From positions 1 to 64,000 of the forward strand of contig CAVPBN010000006.1 in NCBI GenBank assembly GCA_963701815.1: 64,000 nucleotides of DNA, read 5' to 3'. Position 1 is the stretch's first letter; each line of letters begins with the position of its first letter. This document shows, piece after piece, positions 17,726-26,682 of the stretch. Under the pieces are notes generated by a model. That model was not told the DNA's origin. It made no database searches and worked only from the letters and a program-made list of their open reading frames with translations. Source of the stretch: AP-15 sp963701815. Lineage in GTDB: Bacteria; Pseudomonadota; Alphaproteobacteria; ATCC43930; CGMCC-115725. The position numbers were made by a program, and so were the translations under genes.

Positions 17726-19477
17726 TCACGCCGCCTCGGCAAGAAAATCGCGCAGCGCCTCGACCGGTGCTTCCTTCATCACAAAAGCATCGCCGATGTC
17801 GCGCGGCAGGATCAGGGTGATCCGGCCGTCGCGGACCTTTTTGTCCTTGGCCATATGCGCCAACAGGCGCTCGGCGGCGACGCCGGCCAGCCCGACATCG
17901 CCGAGCTTCGTCGGCAGGCCGGTGGCGGCGAAGTGACGGCGGACCCGATCGCCGGCCGCCGCGGGGACGAGCCCGAGCCCGGCGGCGAAATCGAAAGCCA
18001 GCATCATGCCGAGCGCTACCGCCTCGCCATGCAGCAAGCGGCTCGAAAACCCGGTTTCGGCTTCGAGCGCATGCCCGAAGGTGTGGCCGAAATTGAGCAA
18101 TGCGCGGTCCCCCTCCTCACGCTCGTCGGCGGCGACGATGGTCGCCTTCATTCGGCAGCTCGTCAGCACCGCCCGCCGGACCGGCTCGGGCTCCAGTGCG
18201 CACAGCGCGTTGCCCTGGCGCTCGCACCAGCTGAAGAATTCGGCATCGCGGATCAGACCGTATTTGACGGTTTCGGCATAGCCGGCGAGCAACTCGCGAC
18301 GCGGCAACGTCGCCAAAACGTCGCTGTCGGCGAGCACCAGGCGCGGCTGATAGAAGGCGCCGATCAGGTTCTTGCCGAGGCGGGTGTTGATCCCGGTCTT
18401 GCCGCCGACCGAACTGTCGACCTGCGCCAAGAGGGTGGTCGGAATCTGCACGAAGTCGACGCCGCGCAACAGCGTCGCCGCGGCAAAGCCGGTCAAATCG
18501 CCGACGACGCCGCCGCCCAAGGCCACCAGCATCGTGCCGCGCTCGATGCCGAAGGCGAGGATTTCTTCGGCTAAATTCCCGAAATGGCCGAGATCCTTGG
18601 TTTCCTCGCCGGGCGGCAGCACAATCGCGTGATGCGCGATCCCGGCTATGGCAAGGCTGTCCACCAGCGGCGTCAGGAAATTCTCGGCAACATTCCGATC
18701 GGTCACGATGACGGCCTGCCGGCGGCGCAACAGCGGCAGGATCTCGCGTCCGGCTGCCTCGATCAGTCCCGGCCCGACCACGATGTCGTAAGCGCGCTCG
18801 CCGAGTTCGACGCGCAGTCGGTCCGTCCGACGGGTTTTGCCGGTTTCGCTGGTCATCGGTTTGAACTCGCTGGTCATTGATCGGCCCGGTAGGGGCGGGA
18901 TGGTCGACATAGGACACGCAGCCAGGGCGGCAATGACCCGGGCCGCCGTTGCTTCGGGCGATCCCTCGCCGCTGTCGACGGTCAAATCGGCTTCGGCATA
19001 GATCGGGTGACGCCGCTCGATCAGCGCGGCAAGGATCGCCCGCGGGTCGCCGGCCTGCAGTAAGGGGCGGTCGCTGCGGCGGGCTACTCTTGCGGTCAGA
19101 ACATCGAGATCGGCGCGCAGCCACACCGACACGCCGCGCTGCCCGACGAGCATGCGGGTCAACGGGTCCATAAAGGCGCCGCCCCCCGTCGCCAGCACAT
19201 GGGCCGGTTCGGAGAGCAGCCGGGCGATCACTCGGCGTTCGCCATCGCGGAACACAGGCTCGCCGCGATTGGCAAAGATTTCCTCGATGGTTTCGCCGGC
19301 GGCAGCCTCGATCTCCTGATCGGAATCGGAGAACCGCAGGTTGAGGCGTGCGGCAATTCGGCGGCCGATCTTGGTTTTGCCGGCGCCCATCAGACCGACG
19401 AGGACGATTGTGCGATGCGGGACAAAGCGCCGCATCGCCGCCGCCCGCCGCTCCAACCCTGTCGATTGGGTATCCAC
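17726..19477 (-). CDS. aroKB: Bifunctional shikimate kinase / 3-dehydroquinate synthase fusion
   Basis: One 583-residue frame holds two shikimate-pathway enzymes. Residues about 20-190 are AroK: Walker A GLMGAGKTKIG, shikimate-binding DSDQEIE, TGGGAFM and the lid RRSDRPLL. Residues about 215-580 are AroB: VVGPGLI, PPGEETKD, LGGGVVGDLTGFAAATLLRG (NAD site), TTLLAQVDSSVGGKTGIN, GYAETVKYG and the Zn-ligand region NFGHTFGHALEAE with a later LHGEAVALGM. The linker at about 190-215 is low complexity. AroB is normally a separate gene after aroK; here no stop intervenes. GTG 19477 is used; ATG 19435 is an alternative. Confidence 0.93.
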   Translation of the reverse strand: MDTQSTGLERRAAAMRRFVPHRTIVLVGLMGAGKTKIGRRIAARLNLRFSDSDQEIEAAAGETIEEIFANRGEPVFRDGERRVIARLLSEPAHVLATGGGAFMDPLTRMLVGQRGVSVWLRADLDVLTARVARRSDRPLLQAGDPRAILAALIERRHPIYAEADLTVDSGEGSPEATAARVIAALAACPMSTIPPLPGRSMTSEFKPMTSETGKTRRTDRLRVELGERAYDIVVGPGLIEAAGREILPLLRRRQAVIVTDRNVAENFLTPLVDSLAIAGIAHHAIVLPPGEETKDLGHFGNLAEEILAFGIERGTMLVALGGGVVGDLTGFAAATLLRGVDFVQIPTTLLAQVDSSVGGKTGINTRLGKNLIGAFYQPRLVLADSDVLATLPRRELLAGYAETVKYGLIRDAEFFSWCERQGNALCALEPEPVRRAVLTSCRMKATIVAADEREEGDRALLNFGHTFGHALEAETGFSSRLLHGEAVALGMMLAFDFAAGLGLVPAAAGDRVRRHFAATGLPTKLGDVGLAGVAAERLLAHMAKDKKVRDGRITLILPRDIGDAFVMKEAPVEALRDFLAEAA

Positions 19478-19627
19478 CGCGGCCCTCTGCGCTGCCGCCG
19501 CGCTTTTTGCCGGCGTGCCCGCAGCGTACTAGCATATCTTATCACTCGGTCGTCAATCGACTGCGGACCGCTTTGGCCGGGGAGCGCCGACGCGGGATGT
19601 TCGGCCAGGGGATAAACGAGCCGCGGC

Positions 19628-19768
19628 ATGGGAAAATTGACCATCTGGTTTGTCGCCGTGATCGTCCTGCTGGCGCTCGGGGGCGCGGTTTTCCTCGCCC
19701 TATGGAATCCGCCGCCGCCGTCGGCCCCGGTCCAAAAGGTGCTCCCCGATTCTCGCTTCCCGAAGTGA
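19628..19768 (+). CDS. 46-residue single-span membrane protein upstream of xerD
   Basis: The peptide starts MGKLTIWFVAVIVLLAL, has one membrane helix (about residues 5-26), then a Pro-rich stretch NPPPPSAPVQKVLP and ends DSRFPK. Small proteins with this helix plus a V-K-x-x-P-D-x-R-F-P tail recur at this position in alphaproteobacterial genomes. Function unknown. Its TGA stop (19766-19768) overlaps a GTG that can start xerD, which suggests translational coupling. It is divergent from aroKB across 150 bases, so it probably carries the promoter for xerD and accA. Confidence 0.75.
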   Translation: MGKLTIWFVAVIVLLALGGAVFLALWNPPPPSAPVQKVLPDSRFPK

Positions 19769-20742
19769 CCGGCGGTCCGCAGCTGTCGCCGCCGATCGTC
19801 GGCAAGCGTCGCGGCAGGCCGCGCCGGGGGACCGTCGCGATCCCGATCCATGTCGAGGCGTTCCTCGAAATGCTGGCGGCCGAGCGCGGAGCGGCGCAAC
19901 TCACCCTCGCCGCCTATCGCAACGACCTGCTCGATCTGTCGCGGTTTCTCGACGGGCATCGGGTCGCGCTCGAAGCCGCCGGCGAGACCGAACTGCACGC
20001 CTATCTCGCCGCGCCGGCCACCGCGGGGCTTGCGCCGCGCAGCTTGGCCCGGCGGATCTCGGCGATCCGCCAGTTCTACAAGTTTCTCCTTCTCGATGGA
20101 CGGCGGCAGGATGACCCGACCGCCGGTCTCGCAACGCCGCGCCTCGGCCGCCCGCTGCCCAAGCTTTTATCGGAAGGCGAGGTTCGGCAACTGCTCGAAG
20201 CGGCGCAAATCTGGCCCGGGGATGAGGGGGTGCGCCTCGTCTGTCTGCTCGAGCTGCTGTATGCCACCGGGATGCGCATTTCCGAACTCGTCGGCCTGCC
20301 GCTGAGCGTGGTGCTGCGCGACGCCCGCTTCCTGCCGATCCGCGGCAAAGGCGGCCGGGAACGCATAGTTCCGCTGAACGAACCAGCCAGGCAGGCGCTC
20401 GCCGAATACCTCGGCTGCCGCGCGCGTTTTCTCCCCGATTCCCAGCCGTCTCGATGGCTGTTCCCGTCGCGCGGCGCTCGCGGCAATCTGACCCGGCAGC
20501 GCTGCGGCCAACTGCTCAAGACGCTGGCGGTGCGCAGTGGCCTCGATCCGGCGCGGCTGTCTCCGCATGTGCTGCGGCATGCCTTTGCCAGCCATCTGCT
20601 CGATCACGGCTCCGACTTGCGCAGCATCCAGCAGATGCTCGGGCATGCCGATATCGCGACGACCCAGATCTACACCCATGTTCAGGACGAGCGACTGCGG
20701 CGGCTGGTCGAAAGCGCGCATCCGCTCGCCCGCCGCAAATGA
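19765..20742 (+). CDS. xerD: Tyrosine recombinase XerD
   Basis: 325 residues from GTG 19765. The N-terminal SAM-like DNA-binding domain includes AAYRNDLLDLSRFL and RRISAIRQFYKFLL. The catalytic domain contains Arg in TGMRISELVGLP, Lys in GKGGRERIVPL, HVLRHAFASHLLDHG, the LGHADIATTQIYTHV His and the nucleophile Tyr in the same motif. XerC/XerD resolve chromosome dimers at dif. XerD is favoured over XerC because accA follows directly, as in many alphaproteobacteria. ATG 19702 is an alternative start but lies inside the small upstream gene. Confidence 0.9.
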   Translation: MTGGPQLSPPIVGKRRGRPRRGTVAIPIHVEAFLEMLAAERGAAQLTLAAYRNDLLDLSRFLDGHRVALEAAGETELHAYLAAPATAGLAPRSLARRISAIRQFYKFLLLDGRRQDDPTAGLATPRLGRPLPKLLSEGEVRQLLEAAQIWPGDEGVRLVCLLELLYATGMRISELVGLPLSVVLRDARFLPIRGKGGRERIVPLNEPARQALAEYLGCRARFLPDSQPSRWLFPSRGARGNLTRQRCGQLLKTLAVRSGLDPARLSPHVLRHAFASHLLDHGSDLRSIQQMLGHADIATTQIYTHVQDERLRRLVESAHPLARRK

Positions 20743-21696
20743 TGCGTCACTTCCTGGAATTCGAGCGGGATGTCGCGGAGCTCGAAGGCAAGATCGAGGA
20801 GCTGCGGCACCTCGCGACGACCAGCGAATTAAACATCGCCGACGAGGTCGGTCGACTTGAAAACACCGCGGTGCGATTGCTCCGCCAGACCTATGCGCGG
20901 TTGACGCCGTGGCAAAAGGTCCAGGTGGCGCGACATCCGGAGCGGCCGCATTGCGTCGATTACATCGCCGGGCTGATCACCGAGTTCGTGCCGCTCGCGG
21001 GCGACCGGGTTTTCGGCGAGGACGCCGCCGTCGTCGGCGGGGTCGGCCGGTTCCGCGGCCGCAGCGTCGTCGTGCTCGGCACCGAGAAGGGCGCCGATAC
21101 CGAAACCCGGCTCAAGCGCAATTTCGGCATGACGCGGCCGGAAGGCTATCGCAAGGCGAGCCGGCTGATGCGGCTGGCCGACCGGTTCGCCCTGCCGGTG
21201 CTGACCCTGGTCGATACCGCCGGCGCCTATCCGGGGATCGACGCCGAGGCGCGCGGGCAGGCCGAGGCGATCGCTCGCGGCGATCGAGACCTGTCTCGAC
21301 CTCAGGGTGCCGCTGGTCGCCGCGATTATCGGCGAAGGCGGCTCGGGCGGCGCGATCGCGCTCGCCGCCGGCAACGCCGTGCTGATGCTGGAGCATTCGG
21401 TCTATTCGGTCATCTCGCCCGAAGGCTGCGCCTCGATCCTGTGGCGCGACGGCGGGCATGCGCAGGACGCCGCCGAAGCGCTGCGGCTGACCGCTCAGGA
21501 TCTGTTGCGGCTGGAGATCGTCGACCGGATCGTGCCCGAACCGCTGGGCGGGGCGCACCGGCGGCCCGGCGATGCGATCGCGCAGCTCGGCGAGGCGATC
21601 GACAGCGTGTTGGCGCCGCTTTGCGCGCTCGACGGCGCAACCCTGCGCGAGCGGCGCCGCGAAAAATACCTGGCATTGGGTCGGCGCGGGCTCTGA
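20739..21696 (+). CDS. accA: Acetyl-CoA carboxylase carboxyltransferase subunit alpha, one frame break
   Basis: About 318 residues when joined. N-terminus FLEFERDVAELEGKIEEL, then FGMTRPEGYRKASRLM, the crotonase-like LTLVDTAGAYPGIDAEARGQ, IIGEGGSGGAIALAAGN, SVISPEGCASILWRD and a C-terminal RRREKYLALG. It transfers carboxyl from biotin to acetyl-CoA, the first step of fatty acid synthesis. The frame breaks near 21276-21280, where CGCGGCGATC should be CGCGCGATC (one G too many). Since accA is expected to be essential and the protein is conserved on both sides, a sequence error is likely. ATG 20739 overlaps the xerD stop. Confidence 0.92.
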
Positions 21697-21827
21697 TCGG
21701 GCGACGCGGAAACGCTGGCGCGGCCGGAAATGGCGGGTCATTGACCCCGCCGCGGTGCTCCCCACATCTAGCCCGGCGGGCCGGGCCGGAGACAGCGGGG
21801 CGTTCCCGCGCCAGGGACGGCGGCGCT

Positions 21828-21858
21828 GATGCTCTTCATCGGAAGAGCATCGCTTTTT
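21828..21858 (+). terminator. Perfect 10-bp hairpin followed by five T
   Basis: GATGCTCTTC, loop ATCG, GAAGAGCATC, then GCTTTTT. It lies 131 bases after the accA stop and only 18 bases before the next start codon. It is a Rho-independent terminator for xerD-accA, or possibly a leader hairpin of the following gene. Confidence 0.75.
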
Positions 21859-21875
21859 CCGCCCAGGAAGGCGTC

Positions 21876-22744
21876 ATGACCCCTCAGGAAACCGATCTCA
21901 TCACGACCCTGCTGTCGCGTCTGAAAAATGCCGCCGGGCAGCCGAAGGACGCGGATGCCGACGCGCTGATCCGCGGGGCGATGGCCGAACAGCCGGACGC
22001 ACCCTATTACCTGGCGCAGACCGTGCTGATTCAGGATCTGAGCCTGCACACCGCGCAGAACCGCATCGCCGAGCTCGAGCGGCAATTATCGGACGCGCAA
22101 GCCCAGGCGGCGCGACCGGCCCCGACCAGCTTTCTCGGCGGATTGTTCGGCTCGCGTCAGCCGCCTGCACCCCCGCAAACAATTCCGGCCGCCGGCGTGC
22201 CGGCGGCCGGGCCGTGGACGCGCGCACCGCAAGTCGCCGCAGCGCCGATGGCGCAGCCCTACGGCCAGCCCAATCAGCAGCAGCCGGGTTACGGGCCGTC
22301 GGCAGCGGCGGCGGCTTTATGGGCGGCGGCCCGGGCGCCGGCGGCTTTATGGGCGGCGGCTCCGGCGCCGGCGGGTTTCTGCGGTCGGCGGCGACGACTG
22401 CGGCCGGTGTGGCCGGCGGGGCGCTCTTATTCCAGGGGATCGAGTTGCTGTTCGGTCATTCCGCCGGCGGCGGCTTTCTCGGCGGCGGCCAGGGGATGAC
22501 GCCCGGGCTGGGCGAAACCGTCGTCAACAATTATTACGGCAGCGACGGCGCCGGCAACCAGGACACCGATGCCTGGGGCGGCGGCGACGCCGGCGGCCAG
22601 GGGTCCGGGGGCGACCAGGATTTTTCGAGCGCCGGCCTCGGCGGCAACCAGGATTTTTCGAGCCAGGACAGCGATCAGGATTACGGCGGGGACCAGGATT
22701 TCAGCAGCAGCGATTTTGGCGGCGGCGACAGCAACCCCTGCTGA
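21876..22744 (+). CDS. DUF2076 family periplasmic-ligand-like protein, one frame break
   Basis: The N-terminal 90 residues are helical and coiled-coil-like: TPQETDLITTLLSRLKNAAG, then APYYLAQTVLIQDLSL and ELERQLSDAQAQAARP, with TSFLGGLFGS after them. This is the DUF2076 head. The tail is Gly-rich (repeated GGGFMGGG), has one hydrophobic stretch near AGGALLFQGIELLFG, and ends in a DFSS-repeat region (QDFSS three times) typical of the family. The two halves are in different frames; one base appears to be missing near 22295-22310. AGGAAGG lies upstream of ATG 21876. Function unknown. Confidence 0.82.
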
Positions 22745-23137
22745 GCGCCGCTCATCATCCGCACGGGCGCCGGTTCCGTATCGTCGCGGCGGCGCCCGGT
22801 GCCGCTTCGTCCTGTTGATCGCTGGACGTAAAGCCTGCGATCATCCCTCAGCTGCGGGCGTGCCGGCCTCGCCGGAACGCAAGCGGACCCGCCCGTCGCC
22901 AATATTTTTCCCTCCAATTCGCCCGGGCGCACGTAACGACGTAACGTTCTGTATCTCCGTGCCGCGGTCCATCGTAAATTCCCGATCACGGCCATCGGCA
23001 TCGGCAAATTCTTCTGAAACGGTTGCAGCGGCGAAGGCTTCGGTCCGAGCGCCGATTTCGGGCTCACGCGAAGGTGACTATGGGACGGCCGGCGGCGCAG
23101 CTAGCATCCGCGACGGCCGCTCGCCCGATCGGAACAC
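22745..23137. other. Intergenic stretch without a recognisable gene
   Basis: About 390 bases between the DUF2076 gene and the TVP38 gene. Open frames here have no coding character I can defend. A mid-region AT-richer patch near 22900-22985 may hold a promoter for the downstream pair, but no clear -35/-10 set is visible. Confidence 0.6.
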
Positions 23138-23854
23138 ATGACCGACGAGATCGCCCCGCGATCGCCCACGCTGATCCGCCGGCTGTTGCCGTTGGGGTTT
23201 CTCGCCGCGGCCGGCATCGGGTTCATCGCGCTCGGCGGCAACCGCTATCTGAGCGTGGCCGTCTTCGCCGAGGGCCATCGGCAGCTGTCGGATTTCGTCG
23301 TCGACTGGGGATATGCCGCCCCGCTCGCCTATGTCGTCCTTTATGGGGCGCTGGTGGCGCTGGCGATACCTACGAGTGTGGTCCTGACCATTGCGGGCGG
23401 GGTGATGTTCGGCACCTGGCTCGGTGGCATTTGCGCCGTCATCGGCGCTACGCTCGGCGCGACCGGGCTGTTCCTGGCCGCCCGAGCCGGCTTTGGCGGT
23501 CGCACTCGGCGCGCCGAGTCCGCGATCGGCAGGTTCGAGACCGGCTTTCGCGCCGATGCCTTCAACTATCTGCTGGTCCTGCGGCTGGTGCCTGCGTTCC
23601 CCTTCTGGCTGGTCAACCTGGTGCCGGCGCTTCTCGGCGTCCGGCTGCGCAGCTTTGTGCTCGCTACTCTTCTGGGTATCATGCCGGGCAGCTTCATCTA
23701 TGCCGGGATCGGCAACGGGCTCGCCAGCCTCGCGGTGAAACCGGATCTGACGACGATGCACCGGCCGGGCGTGTTCCTGCCAATGCTGGGTCTTGCGGCC
23801 CTGGCGCTGCTTCCGGTCTTGTATCGGCGTCGGCGCGGCAAAGGGACCGCGTGA
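23138..23854 (+). CDS. TVP38/TMEM64 (DedA-superfamily) membrane protein
   Basis: 238 residues. The SNARE-associated/VTT core is visible: LVALAIPTSVVLTIAGGVMFG, cited in part as IPTSVVLTIAGGVMFG, then GATGLFLAARAGFG, FNYLLVLRLVPAFPFWLVN with the conserved Arg and Pro pair, and LGIMPGSFIYAGIGNG. Several membrane helices flank this core. Family members are proposed lipid scramblases or ion-coupled transporters. The stop overlaps the GTG start of the next gene (GTGA), so it is translationally coupled to a mercuric-reductase-like flavoprotein. That pairing, sometimes as a fusion, recurs in bacteria. Confidence 0.9.
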   Translation: MTDEIAPRSPTLIRRLLPLGFLAAAGIGFIALGGNRYLSVAVFAEGHRQLSDFVVDWGYAAPLAYVVLYGALVALAIPTSVVLTIAGGVMFGTWLGGICAVIGATLGATGLFLAARAGFGGRTRRAESAIGRFETGFRADAFNYLLVLRLVPAFPFWLVNLVPALLGVRLRSFVLATLLGIMPGSFIYAGIGNGLASLAVKPDLTTMHRPGVFLPMLGLAALALLPVLYRRRRGKGTA

Positions 23855-25266
23855 CCCGGCGTTTGGCCCCCGACCTCTGCGTGATCGGCGGCGGATCGGG
23901 CGGGCTCGCGGTCGCAGCCGGCGCGGTTCAAATGGGCGCGAGCGTGGTCCTGGTCGAACGCGGAGCGATGGGCGGAGATTGCCTGAACTTTGGCTGCGTC
24001 CCGTCGAAATCGTTGCTGGCGGCGGCGCGGATCGCCGATCTCGGACGGCGCGACGCCGGCTTCGGCGTCGCCTATCCTGCGCCGCACATCGATTTCGCGG
24101 CGATCGGCGATAGTATCGAGCAGGTAATCGGGAAGATCGCGCCGAACGATTTGGCAGAACGGTTCGAGGCGCTCGGAGTCACCGTTTTGGCGGCCGAGGC
24201 CCGGTTCGAGGGCCCGCGCTCGGTCCGAGCCGGCGAAACCGAGATCCGAGCGCGCCGTTTCGTCATCGCCACCGGCTCATATCCGGCCGTGCCGGCGATC
24301 CCAGGGCTGGCCGATGTCCCCTACCTGACCAACGAGACCATTTTTGCCAATCGCACCCGTCCCGAGCATCTGATCGTGATCGGCGGCGGCCCGGTCGGGA
24401 TCGAGCTGGCCCAGGCTTATCGCCGGCTCGGCGTGCGGGTCTGCGTACTCGATATCGGGCCGCTGCTGCCGCGCGACGATCCCGATCTGGTCGCGGAACT
24501 GCGGCAATGCCTCGCCGGCGAGGGAATATCGCTGCGCGCCGGCGTTTCGATCGCGGCCGTCGAGCGGTGCGGCGACGTGGTTCGGGTGCGCCTCGCCGAT
24601 GGCGAGGCGATTGTCGGGTCGCATCTCCTGGTCGCCGCCGGGCGACTGCCGAGCCTCGGGGCGCTCAATCTGCCGGCCGCGGGCATCGCTTCGACCGCAT
24701 TCGGGATCACCGTCGACGCGCGGCTGCGCACGACCAACCGCCGGGTGTTCGCCATCGGCGATGTTGCGGGCGGACCGCAATTCACCCATGTCGCGCTCTA
24801 TCACGCCGGGATCGTGATCCGGAATGCATTGTTCAGGTTTCCGGCCAAGGTGGACTACCGGGCATTGCCCTGGGTCACCTACACCGATCCCGAGCTGGCC
24901 CAGGTCGGGATGACCGAGGCAGCCGCGCACGCCGCCGGCGGTGGGTTCGAGTTGCTGCGCTGGCGCTTCGCCGAAAACGACCGGGCCCAAACCGAACGGG
25001 ACACCGTGGGGTTGATCAAGATCGTCACTCGCCGCAACGGCCGCATACTCGGCGCCTCGATCCTAGGCGCCGGGGCCGGCGATCTGATCCTGCCTTGGGC
25101 TTTGGCAATCTCGCAAGGGCTCAAGATCGGCGCACTGGCCAACCTCGTCATGCCGTATCCGACCCGCGGCGAGGCCGGCAAGCGCGCCGCCGGAAGCTTT
25201 TACACCGCGAGATTGTTTTCGCCGCGGACCCGCCGACTGGTCCGTTTCCTTGCGGCGTTCGGCTGA
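23851..25266 (+). CDS. FAD-dependent pyridine-nucleotide-disulfide oxidoreductase (mercuric-reductase-like)
   Basis: 471 residues. FAD site CVIGGGSGGLAVAAGA, redox pair in GGDCLNFGCVPSKSL (C-x4-C), NAD(P) site LIVIGGGPVGIELAQAYRRL, second FAD motif VFAIGDVAGG, and the dimerisation domain LPWVTYTDPELAQVG. The C-terminal HPT-x-x-E of dihydrolipoamide dehydrogenase is replaced by MPYPTRGE, so it is not a lipoamide dehydrogenase. The vicinal C-terminal Cys of true mercuric reductase is absent. It is coupled by GTGA overlap to the TVP38 protein, suggesting joint work at the membrane. Electron acceptor unknown. Confidence 0.88.
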   Translation: MTRRLAPDLCVIGGGSGGLAVAAGAVQMGASVVLVERGAMGGDCLNFGCVPSKSLLAAARIADLGRRDAGFGVAYPAPHIDFAAIGDSIEQVIGKIAPNDLAERFEALGVTVLAAEARFEGPRSVRAGETEIRARRFVIATGSYPAVPAIPGLADVPYLTNETIFANRTRPEHLIVIGGGPVGIELAQAYRRLGVRVCVLDIGPLLPRDDPDLVAELRQCLAGEGISLRAGVSIAAVERCGDVVRVRLADGEAIVGSHLLVAAGRLPSLGALNLPAAGIASTAFGITVDARLRTTNRRVFAIGDVAGGPQFTHVALYHAGIVIRNALFRFPAKVDYRALPWVTYTDPELAQVGMTEAAAHAAGGGFELLRWRFAENDRAQTERDTVGLIKIVTRRNGRILGASILGAGAGDLILPWALAISQGLKIGALANLVMPYPTRGEAGKRAAGSFYTARLFSPRTRRLVRFLAAFG

Positions 25267-25281
25267 AGCGGGCGCCCCTCG

Positions 25282-26682
25282 ATGCTGCCCAACAGCCTGT
25301 CGGCGCGTCTTCTGGTCCTGACCGTCTTTTTTGTAATGCTGAGCGAGGTCCTGATCTTCGTGCCCTCGGTCGCGCGCTTCCGCATGACCTATTTCGAGGA
25401 CCACATCGCCGCCGGGCGGCTCGCGACCCTGGCGCTCGAGGCCAGCCCGAACGGCCGTCTCGACCAGGACCTGATCGACCGGCTGCTGGCTCATGTCGGC
25501 GCCCGCGGCGTCATCCTGCATCGCGCCGACGGCGTCGTCCTGATGCTCGATCGGGTGATGCCGCCCAGTCCCGATTTGACGATCGACCTGACCCACCCGA
25601 GCATGCTCGCCGCAATCCGCGGTTCTTTCGGCGCATTGCTGCGCCGCGACGACCGGATCGTAAGGGTGCTCGCGCCGGCGCCGATCGACCGCGGCGAGAC
25701 GGTCGAGGTGCTGCTCGAGGAAGCGCCGCTGCGCCGCGCGATGTGGGCGTTCGGGATTCGCATCCTCGAATTGTCGATCGTGATCTCGCTGGTGACTGCG
25801 GCGCTCGTCTATCTGAGCCTGCACTGGCTGCTGGTGCGGCCGATGCGCCGGATCACGGCAAGCATGATGACGTTTCGCGACGATCCCGAAGACGCCTCGC
25901 GCGTAATCGTGCCCAGTGCGCGGCGCGACGAGATCGGCCTGACGGAGCGGGAGCTCGCGGTCCTGCAGGAGACCGTACGCCGGGCGCTCGGGCAGCGCGC
26001 CCGGCTGGCGGCGCTGGGCACCGCGGTGACCAAGATCAATCACGATCTGCGCAACATTCTGGCGACGGCCCGGCTGGTCACCGATGGGCTGAGCGCCAGC
26101 GCCGCCGCCGAGGTGCGGCGGGTCACGCCGCGGCTGATCGACGCGATCGACCGCGCGATCGCGCTGTGCAGTCGGACCCTCGACTATTCGCGCGAGGGCG
26201 CGCCGCCGCTGGCTCGGCGCCGGTTTCGGCTCGGCCCGCTGATCGACGAGATCGGGCCAGGCCTCGCCGATTCCGTGCAGGAGCTGGAGATCGAGTGCGC
26301 GGTCCCCGCCGGGCTCGCCATCGAAGCCGATCGCGACCAGTTGTACCGGGTTTTGTCGAACCTCGCCCGCAATGCCGTCGAAGCCGGGGCGCAGCGGTTG
26401 CGCATCGGCGCGATGCGGGAAGGCAACACGATCGCGATCGAGATCGCCGATGACGGACCCGGGCTGCCGCCGAAGGCGCGCGAAAATTTGTTTCGGCCCT
26501 TTTTCGGGTCGGCGCGTCCGGGCGGCAGCGGGCTCGGCCTGGCGATCGCCCGCGAGTTGATGCGCGCCCATGGCGGCGACTTGATCCTGGTGTCGAGCAC
26601 CGGCGCCGGCACCGTTTTTCGCCTCACCCTGACCGCCCCCGCCGCCCGCGAGGTCAGTCGAGCGCCCATGTCATCGTCTTGA
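25282..26682 (+). CDS. Orphan sensor histidine kinase
   Basis: 466 residues. A first membrane helix near residues 10-30 is followed by a periplasmic region of about 130 residues, a second helix (ELSIVISLVTAALVYLSL), a HAMP-like linker WLLVRPMRRI, then the H box TKINHDLRNILATARL with His. The N box is NLARNAVEAG, G1 DDGPGLP, the F box LFRPFFGS and G2 GGSGLGLAIARELM, so the ATPase core is intact. No response regulator is encoded beside it. Its 3' end overlaps the end of the convergent methyltransferase gene by 29 bases. Signal and partner unknown. Confidence 0.9.
   Translation: MLPNSLSARLLVLTVFFVMLSEVLIFVPSVARFRMTYFEDHIAAGRLATLALEASPNGRLDQDLIDRLLAHVGARGVILHRADGVVLMLDRVMPPSPDLTIDLTHPSMLAAIRGSFGALLRRDDRIVRVLAPAPIDRGETVEVLLEEAPLRRAMWAFGIRILELSIVISLVTAALVYLSLHWLLVRPMRRITASMMTFRDDPEDASRVIVPSARRDEIGLTERELAVLQETVRRALGQRARLAALGTAVTKINHDLRNILATARLVTDGLSASAAAEVRRVTPRLIDAIDRAIALCSRTLDYSREGAPPLARRRFRLGPLIDEIGPGLADSVQELEIECAVPAGLAIEADRDQLYRVLSNLARNAVEAGAQRLRIGAMREGNTIAIEIADDGPGLPPKARENLFRPFFGSARPGGSGLGLAIARELMRAHGGDLILVSSTGAGTVFRLTLTAPAAREVSRAPMSSS

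Noticed and set aside
22681..23067. Minus-strand open frame in the gap after the DUF2076 gene
   Set aside because: It overlaps the DUF2076 3' end, has no ribosome site and no conserved composition.
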